This document shows positions 17,978 through 27,394 of a stretch of 64,000 nt of DNA, one piece after another. The translations under genes and the position numbers were made by a program. Position 1 is the stretch's first letter, and each line of letters begins with the position of its first letter. The DNA comes from Candidatus Melainabacteria bacterium (GTDB lineage: Bacteria > Cyanobacteriota > Vampirovibrionia > LMEP-6097). Location of the stretch: contig DUDT01000004.1 of NCBI GenBank assembly GCA_005110385.1, positions 62,001 to 126,000 of the forward strand, read 5' to 3'. The notes below the pieces were generated by a model. It was not told where the DNA came from. It worked only from the letters and a program-made list of their open reading frames with translations, and ran no database searches.

Positions 17978-18796
17978 TTGGCTGTAAATCAGACCACTAT
18001 TAAGCCATTAACGGGAGAATACTCAGTTACAGTTCCGTCTGTCGGTATAGATAGTTCTGGGCGTATAGTCCCATATTTACCAGAAACTGGAAATTCTAAT
18101 AGCGAAACTCGCGAAAATGCTTCAGCGTTGGCTGTTATACCACCTCATGCTTCAGCTTTAACAGCGCCAGCTTCTGCCGATAATACTAAAATTTCTCCTT
18201 ATCAAGAAGCTATTGAAGAGATAACAAATCCTTCAGATCCCAAGAATTTAAATCTCGATCCGAAAGCCTCTGGTGCTTGGCTTGGTGGTTTAGGATTTTT
18301 AAAAGACTCAGCCGCAAAAGTTTTTAATTTTGCTTCAGGCCTAGTCGGAGATGCGATTCCAGCTGCTGGTTACGCTTTAGATAAGGCTGGAACAAGTAAA
18401 AAAACTAATAGTTTACTGACGCATTTAGCTTTAGGTGGAGCTGGGCTTTTAGCTCTCACTTCAGCTACTGATTTTATTAATACTTTTAAAACTTGGTTTA
18501 AATGGCAAGATCCAGCAGTACCTGGAGTTGTAGATGTTACCAATGGTCTTGCAAAAGTAGGCTTAGCTGGTTTAATTGCTGGCAAGGCTATCTCTGGTGA
18601 ATCGATAGAAAAAAATGAATTAATTTATGGTGGAGCTGGTTTAGTTTTACTTAAACTTGTAAAAGATGCGATGAAAGGAGTTGGTCCGTTTGCGAGTATA
18701 CCTGGGGTTAAGGATTTAATTTATTTCACGAGAGATAGTATAAAAGCTTTAGGTAGCGGTTCTGGAGCAGCAGAAGGCAAAGTTCCACAGCAATAA
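17978..18796 (+). CDS. Hypothetical Ala/Gly-rich protein with hydrophobic segments
   Basis: A 272-aa protein I do not recognise. The start is TTG, chosen because a strong ribosome site (aaaagggg) sits 7-8 nt upstream. The first ~100 residues are Ser/Pro/Ala-rich and look disordered. Three hydrophobic Gly-rich stretches follow (LALGGAGLLALTSATDFI, VGLAGLIAGKAI, LIYGGAGLVLLKLV), suggesting membrane insertion or a hydrophobic bundle. The C-terminus is small and polar. It is transcribed divergently from ilvB and convergently with gatB. A large stem-loop begins 5 nt after the stop. Confidence 0.5.
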   Translation: MAVNQTTIKPLTGEYSVTVPSVGIDSSGRIVPYLPETGNSNSETRENASALAVIPPHASALTAPASADNTKISPYQEAIEEITNPSDPKNLNLDPKASGAWLGGLGFLKDSAAKVFNFASGLVGDAIPAAGYALDKAGTSKKTNSLLTHLALGGAGLLALTSATDFINTFKTWFKWQDPAVPGVVDVTNGLAKVGLAGLIAGKAISGESIEKNELIYGGAGLVLLKLVKDAMKGVGPFASIPGVKDLIYFTRDSIKALGSGSGAAEGKVPQQ

Positions 18797-18800
18797 ATTA

Positions 18801-18921
18801 GAGACCGCTGCACAACGTGCAGTTTCAAGGCTGAGGAGGACGAATGACCGCAGTGTACTGCTGGTACATGAGGATCATGAGGACGACGAAAACGCAGAAA
18901 ATGGAGTTGTGCAGTGGTCTC
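18801..18921. repeat. Large intergenic stem-loop with 16-nt arms (copy 1)
   Basis: Arms GAGACCGCTGCACAAC (18801-18816) and GTTGTGCAGTGGTCTC (18906-18921) pair over 16 positions with a single G-U. The 89-nt interior has its own small stem (TGTAC/GTACA, 18854-18868) and ends in ACGCAGAAAATGGA directly before the right arm. The copy at 48424-48480 has unrelated arms of the same length, the same AAC/GTT junction and the same pre-arm core. The wobble pair suggests function at RNA level. It fills the gap between convergent genes and ends 2 nt before the gatB stop codon. Confidence 0.65.
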
Positions 18922-18923
18922 AA

Positions 18924-20393
18924 CTAGCTAAGTAATTTATCTAAACAATCATTAACCAACTGTGGTGCAGCTTTACCTTGAGTGATCTTCATAACCTGAC
19001 CTACGAAAAATCCTTTGATCTTTATATTACCTTGCTTGAACTGCTCTGCTTGAGTAGGATTGGCTTTTATGATATCAGAAATTATCGCTTCGATTTCAGC
19101 TGGATCTGCTATCTGAGCGAGACCTTCTTTTTCTACTATCGTTATAGCAGAGCCGCCTTTCTCTAAAAGCACGTTAATGATAGATGTTTTCGCAATATTG
19201 TCCGAAATGGTTCCATCTTGAATCAGATTAATCATTTCATTTAAGTTTTCAGCAGTTAATTTAGTTTCATTAATCGAGGTTTCATTAGCATTTAAGTATG
19301 CAGATACCGAACCAGTTATCCAGTTGGCGACTTTTACTGAATCAGAGCCTAAAATAATAGTTCCTTCGAATAGAGAAGCTAAAGCAAAATCATCACTAAT
19401 AATAGTGGCAGCCTCTTCTGTAATAGCGAATTCAGCGACGTATCTAAGTCTCTTTTGGCTAGGTAGTTCTGGTAATTCCTCTTTCGTCTTAGTAATAAAA
19501 TTTAAATCTATGTTTAATGGAACTAAGTCTGGTTCTGGAAAGTATCTGTAATCATGTGAGTCTTCTTTGCTTCTCATAGAAAAGGTTTTACCAGAATTTT
19601 CCTCAAATAACCGGGTTTCCTGAATCACTTTTTCACCTAAATCTAAAAGCTGTGACTGACGTTTGAATTCATATTCAATGGCTCTAGTTATAGATCTAAA
19701 GCTATTAACGTTTTTTATTTCAGCTCTAGTCCCATATGGTTCCCCTGCTTTATTTAAGCTAATATTAATATCACATCTAAGTGAACCCTCTTGCATATTA
19801 CCGTCACAGACATTTAAAGCCATTAAAATTTTACGTAATTCTTTTACATAAGCCACAGCTTCTTCACCACTGCGTATATCTGGAGCTGAAACTATCTCTA
19901 TGAGAGGAGTTCCTGCACGATTTAAATCCACTAAGCTGTAATCTGAGCCATGAAGCCTATCAGCACTATTGTCTGAGTTGTGAACTAATTTACCAGCATC
20001 CTCTTCTATATGGATGCGTACTATACCGATATTTTTATCGAATATTTTTAATTTACCGTTAGAACAAATTGGTTTATCAAACTGGCTTATCTGGTATCCT
20101 TTTGGTAAATCGGGGTAAAAATACTGTTTACGATCAAATTTACAGTTAGGGTCTATTTTGCAATCGAGTGCAAGACCAGCTTTAGTCGCAAATTCTACTA
20201 CTTTTTTATTTAATACAGGTAATACGCCAGGGTATCCCATGCAGATTGGGCAGGTATTCTGATTAGGTTTAGCTCCAAATTTAGTCGAGCAGCTACAGAA
20301 AAGCTTGGTCTCAGTTTTCAGCTGGGCATGAACTTCAAGCCCGATTACCATTTGATACTTTGTGTGAGTAGTCATCAAGAAAGATTTTAACAT
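18924..20393 (-). CDS. gatB: Asp/Glu-tRNA(Asn/Gln) amidotransferase subunit B
   Basis: GatB is the kinase/amidation core of the GatCAB complex that converts Glu-tRNA(Gln) (and Asp-tRNA(Asn)) to the amide form. Family hallmarks: MVIGLEVHAQLKTETKLFC, FDRKQYFYPDLPKGYQISQ, IHIEEDAGKLVH and DLNRAGTPLIEIV, plus the C-terminal YqeY-like tail (AEQFKQGNIKIKGFFVGQVM). Length 489 aa with the track start. A second ATG at 20375 (MTTHTKYQM) fits the family's usual N-terminus better, but neither has a clear ribosome site. gatA and gatC are not in the window. Confidence 0.95.
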   Translation of the reverse strand: MLKSFLMTTHTKYQMVIGLEVHAQLKTETKLFCSCSTKFGAKPNQNTCPICMGYPGVLPVLNKKVVEFATKAGLALDCKIDPNCKFDRKQYFYPDLPKGYQISQFDKPICSNGKLKIFDKNIGIVRIHIEEDAGKLVHNSDNSADRLHGSDYSLVDLNRAGTPLIEIVSAPDIRSGEEAVAYVKELRKILMALNVCDGNMQEGSLRCDINISLNKAGEPYGTRAEIKNVNSFRSITRAIEYEFKRQSQLLDLGEKVIQETRLFEENSGKTFSMRSKEDSHDYRYFPEPDLVPLNIDLNFITKTKEELPELPSQKRLRYVAEFAITEEAATIISDDFALASLFEGTIILGSDSVKVANWITGSVSAYLNANETSINETKLTAENLNEMINLIQDGTISDNIAKTSIINVLLEKGGSAITIVEKEGLAQIADPAEIEAIISDIIKANPTQAEQFKQGNIKIKGFFVGQVMKITQGKAAPQLVNDCLDKLLS

Positions 20394-20438
20394 TGATTAA
20401 GGGCTCAGTGGAAAATGCTAAAACCTATCACTGAATTT

Positions 20439-21590
20439 TTAACTACTTCTAAGAAAAATCTCTTTAGAAATAATCAACCTCTGAATCTGTGAAGTACCTT
20501 CATAAATCTGATAGATTTTAGCATCACGCATTAATTTCTCTACTGGGTACTCTTTAGAGTAACCATAACCACCATAGACTTGGACTGCATTAGTAGCTGA
20601 TTTCATTGCTGCATCAGCAGCAAACGCCTTCGCAAAAGAAGCGAATTTAGTGTTTCTTTCACCTCTATCTATCATCCAAGCTGATTTCCAAGTTAATAAC
20701 TGAGCGGCTTCGTGCTCCATAGCCATTTCTGCCACCATAAAACTCACAGCTTCGTGCATGGCTATAGGTACCCCAAATGAAGTTCTTTCCATGGAGTATT
20801 TAATAGAGTAATCTCTACAGGCTTTAATAATACCCACTGCACCAGCAGCTACTCCTGGGCGCGTTCTGTCGAAGGCTTTCATTGATATTTTGAAACCATC
20901 TCCTTCTGCACCGAGTAAGTATTTAGCTGGGATTTTAACATCTTTAAAAGTTACTGAGTGAGTGCTACTTGCTCTCTGTCCCATCATATCTTCTTTTTTA
21001 TTAACTATAACTCCAACGGTGTCCGCTGGTACTACGAATGCAGAAAGTCCTTTATGACCTTGATTAGCATCTGTTTGAGCTAATACATAGAACCATTTAG
21101 CATATTTAGCACCAGTTATCCACTGTTTGTTACCATTAATGATATATTCATCGCCTATTTTTTTAGCTGTAGTCTGCACTCCAGCTACATCTGAGCCGGC
21201 ATTGGGCTCTGTTACGCAGTAAGAAGCGAATTGTACTTCTTCCATCATCGGCGCTAAAAATTCTTTATTGATTTCATGATTATCTACTGCTATGAGTGGT
21301 GCTGATGCTAGCATGTTGGCTCCCAGGGCAGTGGCTATGCCAGTACAGGCAGCCCCTAGCTCCTCTGCGATAATACATTCTTCTAAAATTCCGAGATCCA
21401 GTCCACCTACATATTCAGGGAAACCCGGATTCATTAGCCCCACTTCAAAGGCTTTCTGTGCTATTTCTAGTGGGAATTTAGACTCTTTATCGTGATGTTC
21501 TGCTTGTGGCAGTATCTCTTTTCTTGCAAAATCGCTCGCTAATTTTTGAAGTTCCTTCTGGGTTTCATTTAGCTCAAAATCAATTACCAT
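20439..21590 (-). CDS. Acyl-CoA dehydrogenase
   Basis: A 383-aa FAD-dependent acyl-CoA dehydrogenase with the expected order of motifs: YCVTEPNAGSDVAG (signature 1), WITGAKYAKWFYVLAQT, MGQRASSTHSVTF, and the C-terminal QVYGGYGYSKEYPVEKLMRDAKIYQIYEGTSQIQ containing the catalytic Glu position (YEGTS). It would oxidise a short- or medium-chain or branched acyl-CoA and pass electrons to ETF. Neither etfAB nor other beta-oxidation genes are in the window, so the substrate is unknown. It is divergent from sucC. Confidence 0.93.
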   Translation of the reverse strand: MVIDFELNETQKELQKLASDFARKEILPQAEHHDKESKFPLEIAQKAFEVGLMNPGFPEYVGGLDLGILEECIIAEELGAACTGIATALGANMLASAPLIAVDNHEINKEFLAPMMEEVQFASYCVTEPNAGSDVAGVQTTAKKIGDEYIINGNKQWITGAKYAKWFYVLAQTDANQGHKGLSAFVVPADTVGVIVNKKEDMMGQRASSTHSVTFKDVKIPAKYLLGAEGDGFKISMKAFDRTRPGVAAGAVGIIKACRDYSIKYSMERTSFGVPIAMHEAVSFMVAEMAMEHEAAQLLTWKSAWMIDRGERNTKFASFAKAFAADAAMKSATNAVQVYGGYGYSKEYPVEKLMRDAKIYQIYEGTSQIQRLIISKEIFLRSS

Positions 21591-21764
21591 ATATTGATTT
21601 TATTCCACACTGCGTGATTTGAAAACTGTCATGTAGTATTTTGTCTGTTTGAATATTTTGGTAACAGTATGATTAAACTTTAAGGATTTGCTGAAAAACA
21701 CTAGATATTTTAAATTCCCTAAATTTTTGGTATACAATATAACCCTAGAAGAAGGAATTTAACT

Positions 21765-22883
21765 GTGAGACTATTTGAATTTGAAGCTAAGGAACTTTTT
21801 AGAGAGTTAGGTATACCTACTCCAGTGGGACAGACTATTAAGTGTGCAGAAGAGGTATTTTCTATACCAGCTAAGTCTTTTCCTAAAACGCTTAAAACAC
21901 AGGTGTTATCTGGTGGTAGAGGTAAAGCTGGTGGGATTAAGTTCGCTGATAATCAAGAAGATGCTTACCATAAAGCACAAGCAATTTTTAAATTACCTAT
22001 TAAAGGTGAATTACCTAAGACTATTTTAGTAGAACCGAAGGTTACTATTAAAAAAGAAATTTATTTAGCGATACTAATCGACAGAGCTTATAAAGGTCCT
22101 ATCCTTATGGCTTCTGCTGAAGGTGGAATTGAGATAGAAACTTCTGAAAATATTCAGATAGTTCCAGTTCCAGGAGCTAATTATTCTAATTTTTATGCTA
22201 GAGAGTTAGCTGCTAAAGTTGGTTTACAAGGGATTCAGCTAATTAAGTTTGCAGCTATTGTAGATAAGCTATGGCAAGTATGGACTAAATTTGACTGCGA
22301 TTTAGCTGAAATTAATCCACTTATCATAGATGGTGACGATAATTTCATCGCCTTAGATGGAAAAGTTACTCTAAATGAAGATTCTATAGGTAGACATCCT
22401 AGATTCGCTGGTCAATTAGTTAATCACTTATCTGATTTAGGCGATAGAGAATTTAGAGGTAAAATGTGCGGTCTAAATATAGTTGAGCTTGAAGGAAATA
22501 TCGGCATACTTTGTAATGGTGCCGGTCTTACTATGGCGACTATGGACTTGGTTTTACATAAAGGTGGTAAGCCTTCTAATTTCCTAGATGTAGGTGGTGG
22601 TGCTAATAAGGATCACGTAAAAAGAGCTTTAGATTTAGTTTCTTCTAGTGACGATGTTAAGGTACTATTAGTCAATATACTTGGTGGTATTACTGCCTGT
22701 GACGAGGTTGCAGCAGCTTTAGCTTACTATAAAGAGATAAGACCTGATGCGAAGATGGTTGTAAGATTAGTTGGTAATAATGAGGATAAGGCTAAGGCTA
22801 TTATGGATAAGGCTGGCATCCCGATGACTAATATTTTGGAGAAGGCAGTAGAAGAAGCTGTTAGCTTAGCAGCTAAGGCTTAA
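21765..22883 (+). CDS. sucC: Succinyl-CoA synthetase beta subunit
   Basis: The ATP-grasp beta subunit of succinate-CoA ligase (TCA cycle, substrate-level phosphorylation). Starts at GTG with a strong ribosome site (agaaggaa) about 8 nt upstream. Motifs: TQVLSGGRGKAGGIKFA, CDLAEINPLIIDGDDNFIALDGKVTL and the CoA/SucD interface NFLDVGGGANKDHV. Length 372 aa is usual. sucD follows after 35 nt and yidC after that, so these form an operon. No other TCA genes are adjacent. Confidence 0.96.
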   Translation: MRLFEFEAKELFRELGIPTPVGQTIKCAEEVFSIPAKSFPKTLKTQVLSGGRGKAGGIKFADNQEDAYHKAQAIFKLPIKGELPKTILVEPKVTIKKEIYLAILIDRAYKGPILMASAEGGIEIETSENIQIVPVPGANYSNFYARELAAKVGLQGIQLIKFAAIVDKLWQVWTKFDCDLAEINPLIIDGDDNFIALDGKVTLNEDSIGRHPRFAGQLVNHLSDLGDREFRGKMCGLNIVELEGNIGILCNGAGLTMATMDLVLHKGGKPSNFLDVGGGANKDHVKRALDLVSSSDDVKVLLVNILGGITACDEVAAALAYYKEIRPDAKMVVRLVGNNEDKAKAIMDKAGIPMTNILEKAVEEAVSLAAKA

Positions 22884-22918
22884 TTACAGAGAAACGAATA
22901 TAATAAGAGAGTTGAAAA

Positions 22919-23797
22919 ATGGCAGTACTAATTAATAAAAATACAAACGTAATCGTACAGGGGATTACAGGAACTATGGGTGGAACCCATGCTCGTTTGA
23001 TGAAAGCTTACGGCACTAATATCGTAGCTGGGGTTACTCCGGGGAAAGGTGGACAAGATTTTGAGGGTATTCCAGTCTTTGATACAGTTTACGAAACGAC
23101 TAAACACTTTAGAGTAGACTGTTCAGTAATTTTCGTTCCACCATACTTTGCTTTAGATGCTGCTTTAGAAGCTATCGAAGCTGGGATTCCTTTAATATCG
23201 GTTATCACTGAAGGTTTACCACCGCAGGATGCTGTTAAATTGCATGCTGCCGCTAAAGCTAATGGTACTTTAGTTAATGGTCCTAATTGCCCTGGTATTA
23301 TCACTCCTGGTGAGTGTTTGATAGGTATTCACCCTGGATCTATTTATAAGCCAGGTAAAATAGGTTTAATTTCTAGATCTGGTACTTTGACCTATGAGAT
23401 TGGTTTAGGTTTAAAACAGGCTGATATTGGTATTTCTACTGCTATTGGTATTGGTGGTGATCCGATTATTGGGATAGATCAGATTAAATCATTAGAACTT
23501 TTCCAGAATGATCCAGAAACTGAGATGATTATTCTTGTGGGCGAAATCGGTGGTTCTGCTGAAGAAGAGGCTGCTGAATATATTAAATCTAATGTTAGAA
23601 AGCCAGTAATCGGTTATGTAGCTGGTGTTACGGCACCCCCAGGAAAAAGAATGGGGCATGCTGGAGCTATTATCGCTGGTAATAAAGGTACGGCTAAGTC
23701 TAAGAGAGAGGCTTTTGAGGCTGCTAATGTAAAAGTTGCGGATACCCCTTATGAGATTATTGACTTAGTGAAGCAAGAATTAGCTATACTAGCTTAG
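22919..23797 (+). CDS. sucD: Succinyl-CoA synthetase alpha subunit
   Basis: The CoA-binding and phospho-histidine-carrying partner of SucC. It has the N-terminal CoA-binding Rossmann region (VQGITGTMGGTHARLM), NGPNCPGIITPGE, the RSGTLTYEI segment, and the active-site His in MGHAGAIIAG. Length 292 aa is normal. It lies 35 nt after sucC and 16 nt before yidC. Confidence 0.96.
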   Translation: MAVLINKNTNVIVQGITGTMGGTHARLMKAYGTNIVAGVTPGKGGQDFEGIPVFDTVYETTKHFRVDCSVIFVPPYFALDAALEAIEAGIPLISVITEGLPPQDAVKLHAAAKANGTLVNGPNCPGIITPGECLIGIHPGSIYKPGKIGLISRSGTLTYEIGLGLKQADIGISTAIGIGGDPIIGIDQIKSLELFQNDPETEMIILVGEIGGSAEEEAAEYIKSNVRKPVIGYVAGVTAPPGKRMGHAGAIIAGNKGTAKSKREAFEAANVKVADTPYEIIDLVKQELAILA

Positions 23798-23813
23798 TTC
23801 AAGTAATTTTCTG

Positions 23814-24941
23814 ATGGATATTTCTGTAATAACTTACTCCGTTTTCATTCCTCTACTGAATGAGCTCCACACACTTCTAAAGACTATCGGTTTAAATAGT
23901 CTTGGCTGGTCTATAGTCTTTCTTACAGCTATTGTAAAGCTTATATTGACGCCTCTTACTTTTAAACAGATTAAAAGTACGAAGAAGATGCAGGTAGTAC
24001 AACCTAAGCTTAAAAAGCTTCAGGAAGACCTTAAGAAGAAAGAGGAAAAATTTAAAGATAATCCAGAGAAGCTTAAAGACTTGCGTTCAAGCTTTCAGCA
24101 GGAAATGATGTCTTTTTACAAGGATAATAAAATTAATCCATTAGGTGGATGTTTACCATTATTAGTTCAGATGCCTATTTTGATTGGTTTATTCTGGACT
24201 TTTTCTGGTACGCCTTTTAAAGATCAGCCCATATTCATGGATGTAAAGGTAGTGAAAGCAGCTGATGCTCATAAAAAAGAAGTAAAAGCTTCTACTAAAG
24301 CTGAAATCTATGTTAATGCTGAAGGTAAAAGGGCTAGAATAGCTTTAAACAGTAAGTCTGTGACTTTACTTGAAGGTGAAGAATTTATAATTCAACCGAC
24401 TAAATTAATGGGCGATGCTGAGTTTGATAATAGTTTAATTAAATGGGGTTTCTTCGGTGATAAAAAAGAAAATGAATATGTTTCTTTAGAGACTTTGCCT
24501 GATGGTACGGCAAAGGTGCTTGCTGTAAAAGCTGGTGGTACTGCTAAGGTACAGGCTTATTTACCAGCCTCGCAGCAGCCAGAATCATTCTTCTTTATTA
24601 AAGACTTCGGTACTACTGGTGTCTATGATGTAAAGAAAGGCACTTTTAATTTCGATGTGTTAATTCTGGTCGCTTTATTTGGTTTTAGTGTCTGGCTTTC
24701 ATCATATTTAAATGCTCCTAAATTTCCAGATGATCCTAAAAAAATAGAAGAAGATCCGCAGCTAATGATGCAGAAGACTATGACAAGTATGATGCCAGTG
24801 ATGATGACGGGTATGATGTTCTTTATTCCACTACCAACGGGTGCCCTGCTTTATATGATAGTAAGTGGTTTCATACAGAGTGGCCAGACTTATTATGCGA
24901 TGAAGCATTATGATAAGAAGCTTACAGAGCAAGCTTCTTGA
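23814..24941 (+). CDS. yidC: YidC/Oxa1/Alb3 membrane insertase with extra external domain
   Basis: Inserts and folds inner-membrane proteins with or without SecYEG. Visible features: first helix with the positively charged groove residue (lysine in LTAIVKLILTPLT, where many members have Arg), charged cytoplasmic hairpin rich in Lys/Glu (about residues 50-95), LGGCLPLLVQMPILIGLFW, and the Met-rich C-terminal helices TSMMPVMMTGMMFF. Unusually, about 125 residues lie between helices 2 and 3 on the external side. These include a stretch like a bacterial Ig-like Big domain (TAKVLAVKAGGTAKVQAYL). The long N-terminal P1 domain of proteobacterial YidC is absent. Probably in one operon with sucCD. Confidence 0.92.
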   Translation: MDISVITYSVFIPLLNELHTLLKTIGLNSLGWSIVFLTAIVKLILTPLTFKQIKSTKKMQVVQPKLKKLQEDLKKKEEKFKDNPEKLKDLRSSFQQEMMSFYKDNKINPLGGCLPLLVQMPILIGLFWTFSGTPFKDQPIFMDVKVVKAADAHKKEVKASTKAEIYVNAEGKRARIALNSKSVTLLEGEEFIIQPTKLMGDAEFDNSLIKWGFFGDKKENEYVSLETLPDGTAKVLAVKAGGTAKVQAYLPASQQPESFFFIKDFGTTGVYDVKKGTFNFDVLILVALFGFSVWLSSYLNAPKFPDDPKKIEEDPQLMMQKTMTSMMPVMMTGMMFFIPLPTGALLYMIVSGFIQSGQTYYAMKHYDKKLTEQAS

Positions 24942-24946
24942 CTGAA

Positions 24947-24987
24947 ATAGAGTCATTCTATACAAGCTTCATATCGAATGATTCTAT
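24947..24987. terminator. Stem-loop between convergent yidC and flagellar cluster
   Basis: Arms ATAGAGTCATTC (24947-24958) and GAATGATTCTAT (24976-24987) pair over 12 positions with one G-T wobble. The right arm lies inside the last codons of the opposing 108-aa gene. There is no T-run. It is placed like a bidirectional terminator. Confidence 0.5.
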
Positions 24988-25284
24988 ATTCATTTGATAT
25001 TTTTGATTACGGAAATTAAATATAATTTCTTCTGAGCCTTGAGCTAAAGCAGTTTCTCTTAATTTAAGAATATTGCTAAGTTCTCCAGGTGTGATATCTA
25101 AGTCGCTTAAATTTACAGTTTCGCTTTCATTCACCTTTGTGACATCACTATTTATCAGTGAAGCGAAATTATTTAATGCATTAGAACCGCCACTCAGATC
25201 TTTAACGGACTGCTTCAGACCTTGAAGTACACCTTTGCCGATATTTGTCGCTAGAGTGCCAGTGAGGTTGTTAAAAAAAGTCAT
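24958..25284 (-). CDS. Small hypothetical protein downstream of flgD
   Basis: A 108-aa protein I do not recognise. The N-terminal half is polar and helical (IGKGVLQGLKQSVKDLSGG). The C-terminal half has a helix-turn pattern and ends in FRNQKYQMNIESFDMKLV. It lies 1 nt after the flgD stop on the same strand, so it is almost certainly the last gene of the fliJ-fliK-flgD operon and may be a flagellar accessory factor. That role is inferred from context alone. Confidence 0.6.
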   Translation of the reverse strand: MTFFNNLTGTLATNIGKGVLQGLKQSVKDLSGGSNALNNFASLINSDVTKVNESETVNLSDLDITPGELSNILKLRETALAQGSEEIIFNFRNQKYQMNIESFDMKLV

Positions 25285-25285
25285 A

Positions 25286-25714
25286 TTATTTTCCTCCTGT
25301 AGTGGTCGGAGCTTTACCCATAATTACAAAATCTCTAATTTCCTTAATGCTAAGTTTTAATCCTTGTAATTCAGTCGTGAGAGTCGTATTCAGTTCTTTA
25401 ACAGCTTTAGTTTGCTGTGCAGCTTGTTCAACTTGAGCTATAACAGCTTGCTGTTGTACGATTTGATCAGTTTCTACTGTGTCAAAAGGGCTCTGGTTCT
25501 GTAATTGAGCTGATAGTAGCTTGATAAACATGTCTGGATCAAAATCACTGGTTGCCCCACCATTGATTTTAGTGGTAGCAACTGCTTGATCTATAGCTGC
25601 TTGATCTATTATTCCACCTATTGGTGTATCCTTGGTTCCTGCTTTTGTGGTTCCAGCTATTGGTGCTGGTGTGGTTGTTGTGGGTGGTGTGGCTCCTGCG
25701 GGACTTACTGGCAT
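25286..25714 (-). CDS. flgD: Flagellar hook-assembly scaffold FlgD (short form)
   Basis: FlgD caps the growing flagellar hook. The conserved N-terminal block is present near residue 60: FDPDMFIKLLSAQLQNQSPFDTVETDQIVQQQAV, followed by a coiled segment. The first 45 residues are Pro/Thr/Gly-rich and disordered. At 142 aa it lacks the FlgD Ig/tudor C-terminal domains of the usual ~220-aa protein, as in some short FlgD forms. It sits downstream of fliK in the same operon. Confidence 0.8.
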   Translation of the reverse strand: MPVSPAGATPPTTTTPAPIAGTTKAGTKDTPIGGIIDQAAIDQAVATTKINGGATSDFDPDMFIKLLSAQLQNQSPFDTVETDQIVQQQAVIAQVEQAAQQTKAVKELNTTLTTELQGLKLSIKEIRDFVIMGKAPTTTGGK

Positions 25715-25769
25715 AAATTTTTCCTTTTAAATTTTTTTTATTTTTTAATTACCTTATGGATAGTGGCTT

Positions 25770-27392
25770 TTACCTTAGAATGCTGAACAACTCTGTTTGA
25801 AAGCTGTACTGATCTTTAGTCCTGTCATCTTGCTGACGCTGATTACTTTCTTGTCTTTTTTTCTGCTCCTCTCTCCCTTCATTAAAAGAATTTTTCCCTT
25901 CTGGGTTTTTATCGTTTAAATTACCTGAACTGGATTTACTAATATTGATATCACTGATAGAGACACCTTTATCACCTAGTGCTGCTGTAAGTTCTGATAT
26001 TTTATGCTTTAAAGTCTCTTCTGCTGCTTCATTGGTCACGCTGAGTTGAATTGAGATCTGCTGATCAGCATTTTTACTGATGGTGACATCTACTGTCCCG
26101 AGCTCTTCTGGATTGAGTTTTATTTTTAGCTCTCGACTAGAATTAGGGTTCGTATCTCTAACTAAGTCTGGTAAAGTTCTTACCAGCTCTGCGGCTTTCA
26201 TAGCCGTATTTATAGTTTCTGGATTGCGGCTGTGACTGAGTTTTACTTCTTTATGAAAGAGTAGATTATTGTCTTTATTTTGACTATCGCTGTTAAGAGG
26301 AGCTTGATCTACCTGTATGGATTCTAAGCCTATGCTAGATAGGCTTTCATCATTTCCTATGCCTTCTTGTTTAAAATCAACCTCTATTTTAAATTCACTA
26401 TCTAAATTACCGAGTAACTGGAAAATTTCTGTTTTTATGCTTTTAGTCTCATCATCACCCAGATCCGAGATAGATTTATTTATATTTTTCAACTGAGCAT
26501 TAAGTTCTTCACTGAGAGCGGAACTGACTTCTAGTAGCTTAGTTACTTGTTCATTTTTATCGCCAAGTTTAATTATTTGGTCTAACTTGACTTCTAGTTC
26601 TGGATTAAGCTTTGGTAACTGTGTTTCAGAATCTAGGGCTAATTTTTCTAAAGAAACATCACTGATATTTATATTCTCGATTTCTTTATTTAAAATGCTT
26701 TGCATTTTCTCTAATTTATCTGAGAGTGCTGAAACTACTTCATTTAAAACTACTGCTTTGAGCTCAGGAGCCTTACCAGCCAGCTCAGGGCTATTTAAAA
26801 GTTGATTAACGAGTTCGCTTATTGGTGTGGTAGTTTCACTATCACCTGAACTGCTTAAGCTAATTTCATTAGCGTAGCTTTGTAATAAGCTGTTGATCGC
26901 AGGGCTATTAGTGTGTTCTGCTGCCGTGATGTCTATATTCTGAGATATGATAAAACCTTGCTCCGCCGTGCTAGTAGAATCTTTAAGCTCTGGTGTTGGT
27001 GGCACTTGTGCTATCTGAGTTTGCTGTATAAATGTGATTAATGCATTCAGAACCTCTTTGGTGACTTCTTTTAACTCTTCTTTGTTAATTTCGCTTTCAT
27101 TGTTATCTGATTTTTTACTAGGAGACTTATCTGCTAAAGTCTTATCGAAACTATTAGCTTCGCTTTTTTTGGTCTCATTTGTAGCATTGCTGCTTTTATC
27201 TAAATTTTGAGTGCTAGAAACTTCAGCTTCTATAGAATTTTGTTGTTTAACACCTTTACTAGAAGCCTTATCCTGCCCACTTTTTTGAAAACTATCACTG
27301 CGAGAGGATCTCGCATCAAGCTTGGCATTAGAGGAAAAGCTAAGCGCTTGCACGGGATTTACTGACTTTAGGGGATTTAGAATTTCCTGCAT
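25770..27392 (-). CDS. fliK: Flagellar hook-length control protein FliK
   Basis: FliK measures hook length and switches export specificity of the flagellar type III apparatus. The C-terminal Flg_hook domain is recognisable at residues ~410-490: RELKIKLNPEELGTVDVTIS, then LSVTNEAAEETLKHKISEL and ALGDKGVSISDINIS. The first ~400 residues are Ser/Lys/Glu-rich and low complexity, as is usual for the ruler part. The C-terminus is polar (KKRQESNQRQQDDR). Gene order fliJ-fliK-flgD supports the call. The fliJ stop lies 2 nt upstream of the start. Confidence 0.9.
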   Translation of the reverse strand: MQEILNPLKSVNPVQALSFSSNAKLDARSSRSDSFQKSGQDKASSKGVKQQNSIEAEVSSTQNLDKSSNATNETKKSEANSFDKTLADKSPSKKSDNNESEINKEELKEVTKEVLNALITFIQQTQIAQVPPTPELKDSTSTAEQGFIISQNIDITAAEHTNSPAINSLLQSYANEISLSSSGDSETTTPISELVNQLLNSPELAGKAPELKAVVLNEVVSALSDKLEKMQSILNKEIENINISDVSLEKLALDSETQLPKLNPELEVKLDQIIKLGDKNEQVTKLLEVSSALSEELNAQLKNINKSISDLGDDETKSIKTEIFQLLGNLDSEFKIEVDFKQEGIGNDESLSSIGLESIQVDQAPLNSDSQNKDNNLLFHKEVKLSHSRNPETINTAMKAAELVRTLPDLVRDTNPNSSRELKIKLNPEELGTVDVTISKNADQQISIQLSVTNEAAEETLKHKISELTAALGDKGVSISDINISKSSSGNLNDKNPEGKNSFNEGREEQKKRQESNQRQQDDRTKDQYSFQTELFSILR

Positions 27393-27394
27393 AG

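Noticed and set aside
21600-21764. Sigma-70 promoter for sucC (TACAAT near 21733)
   Set aside because: No -35 at an acceptable distance. The AT-rich background makes the -10 match unremarkable.
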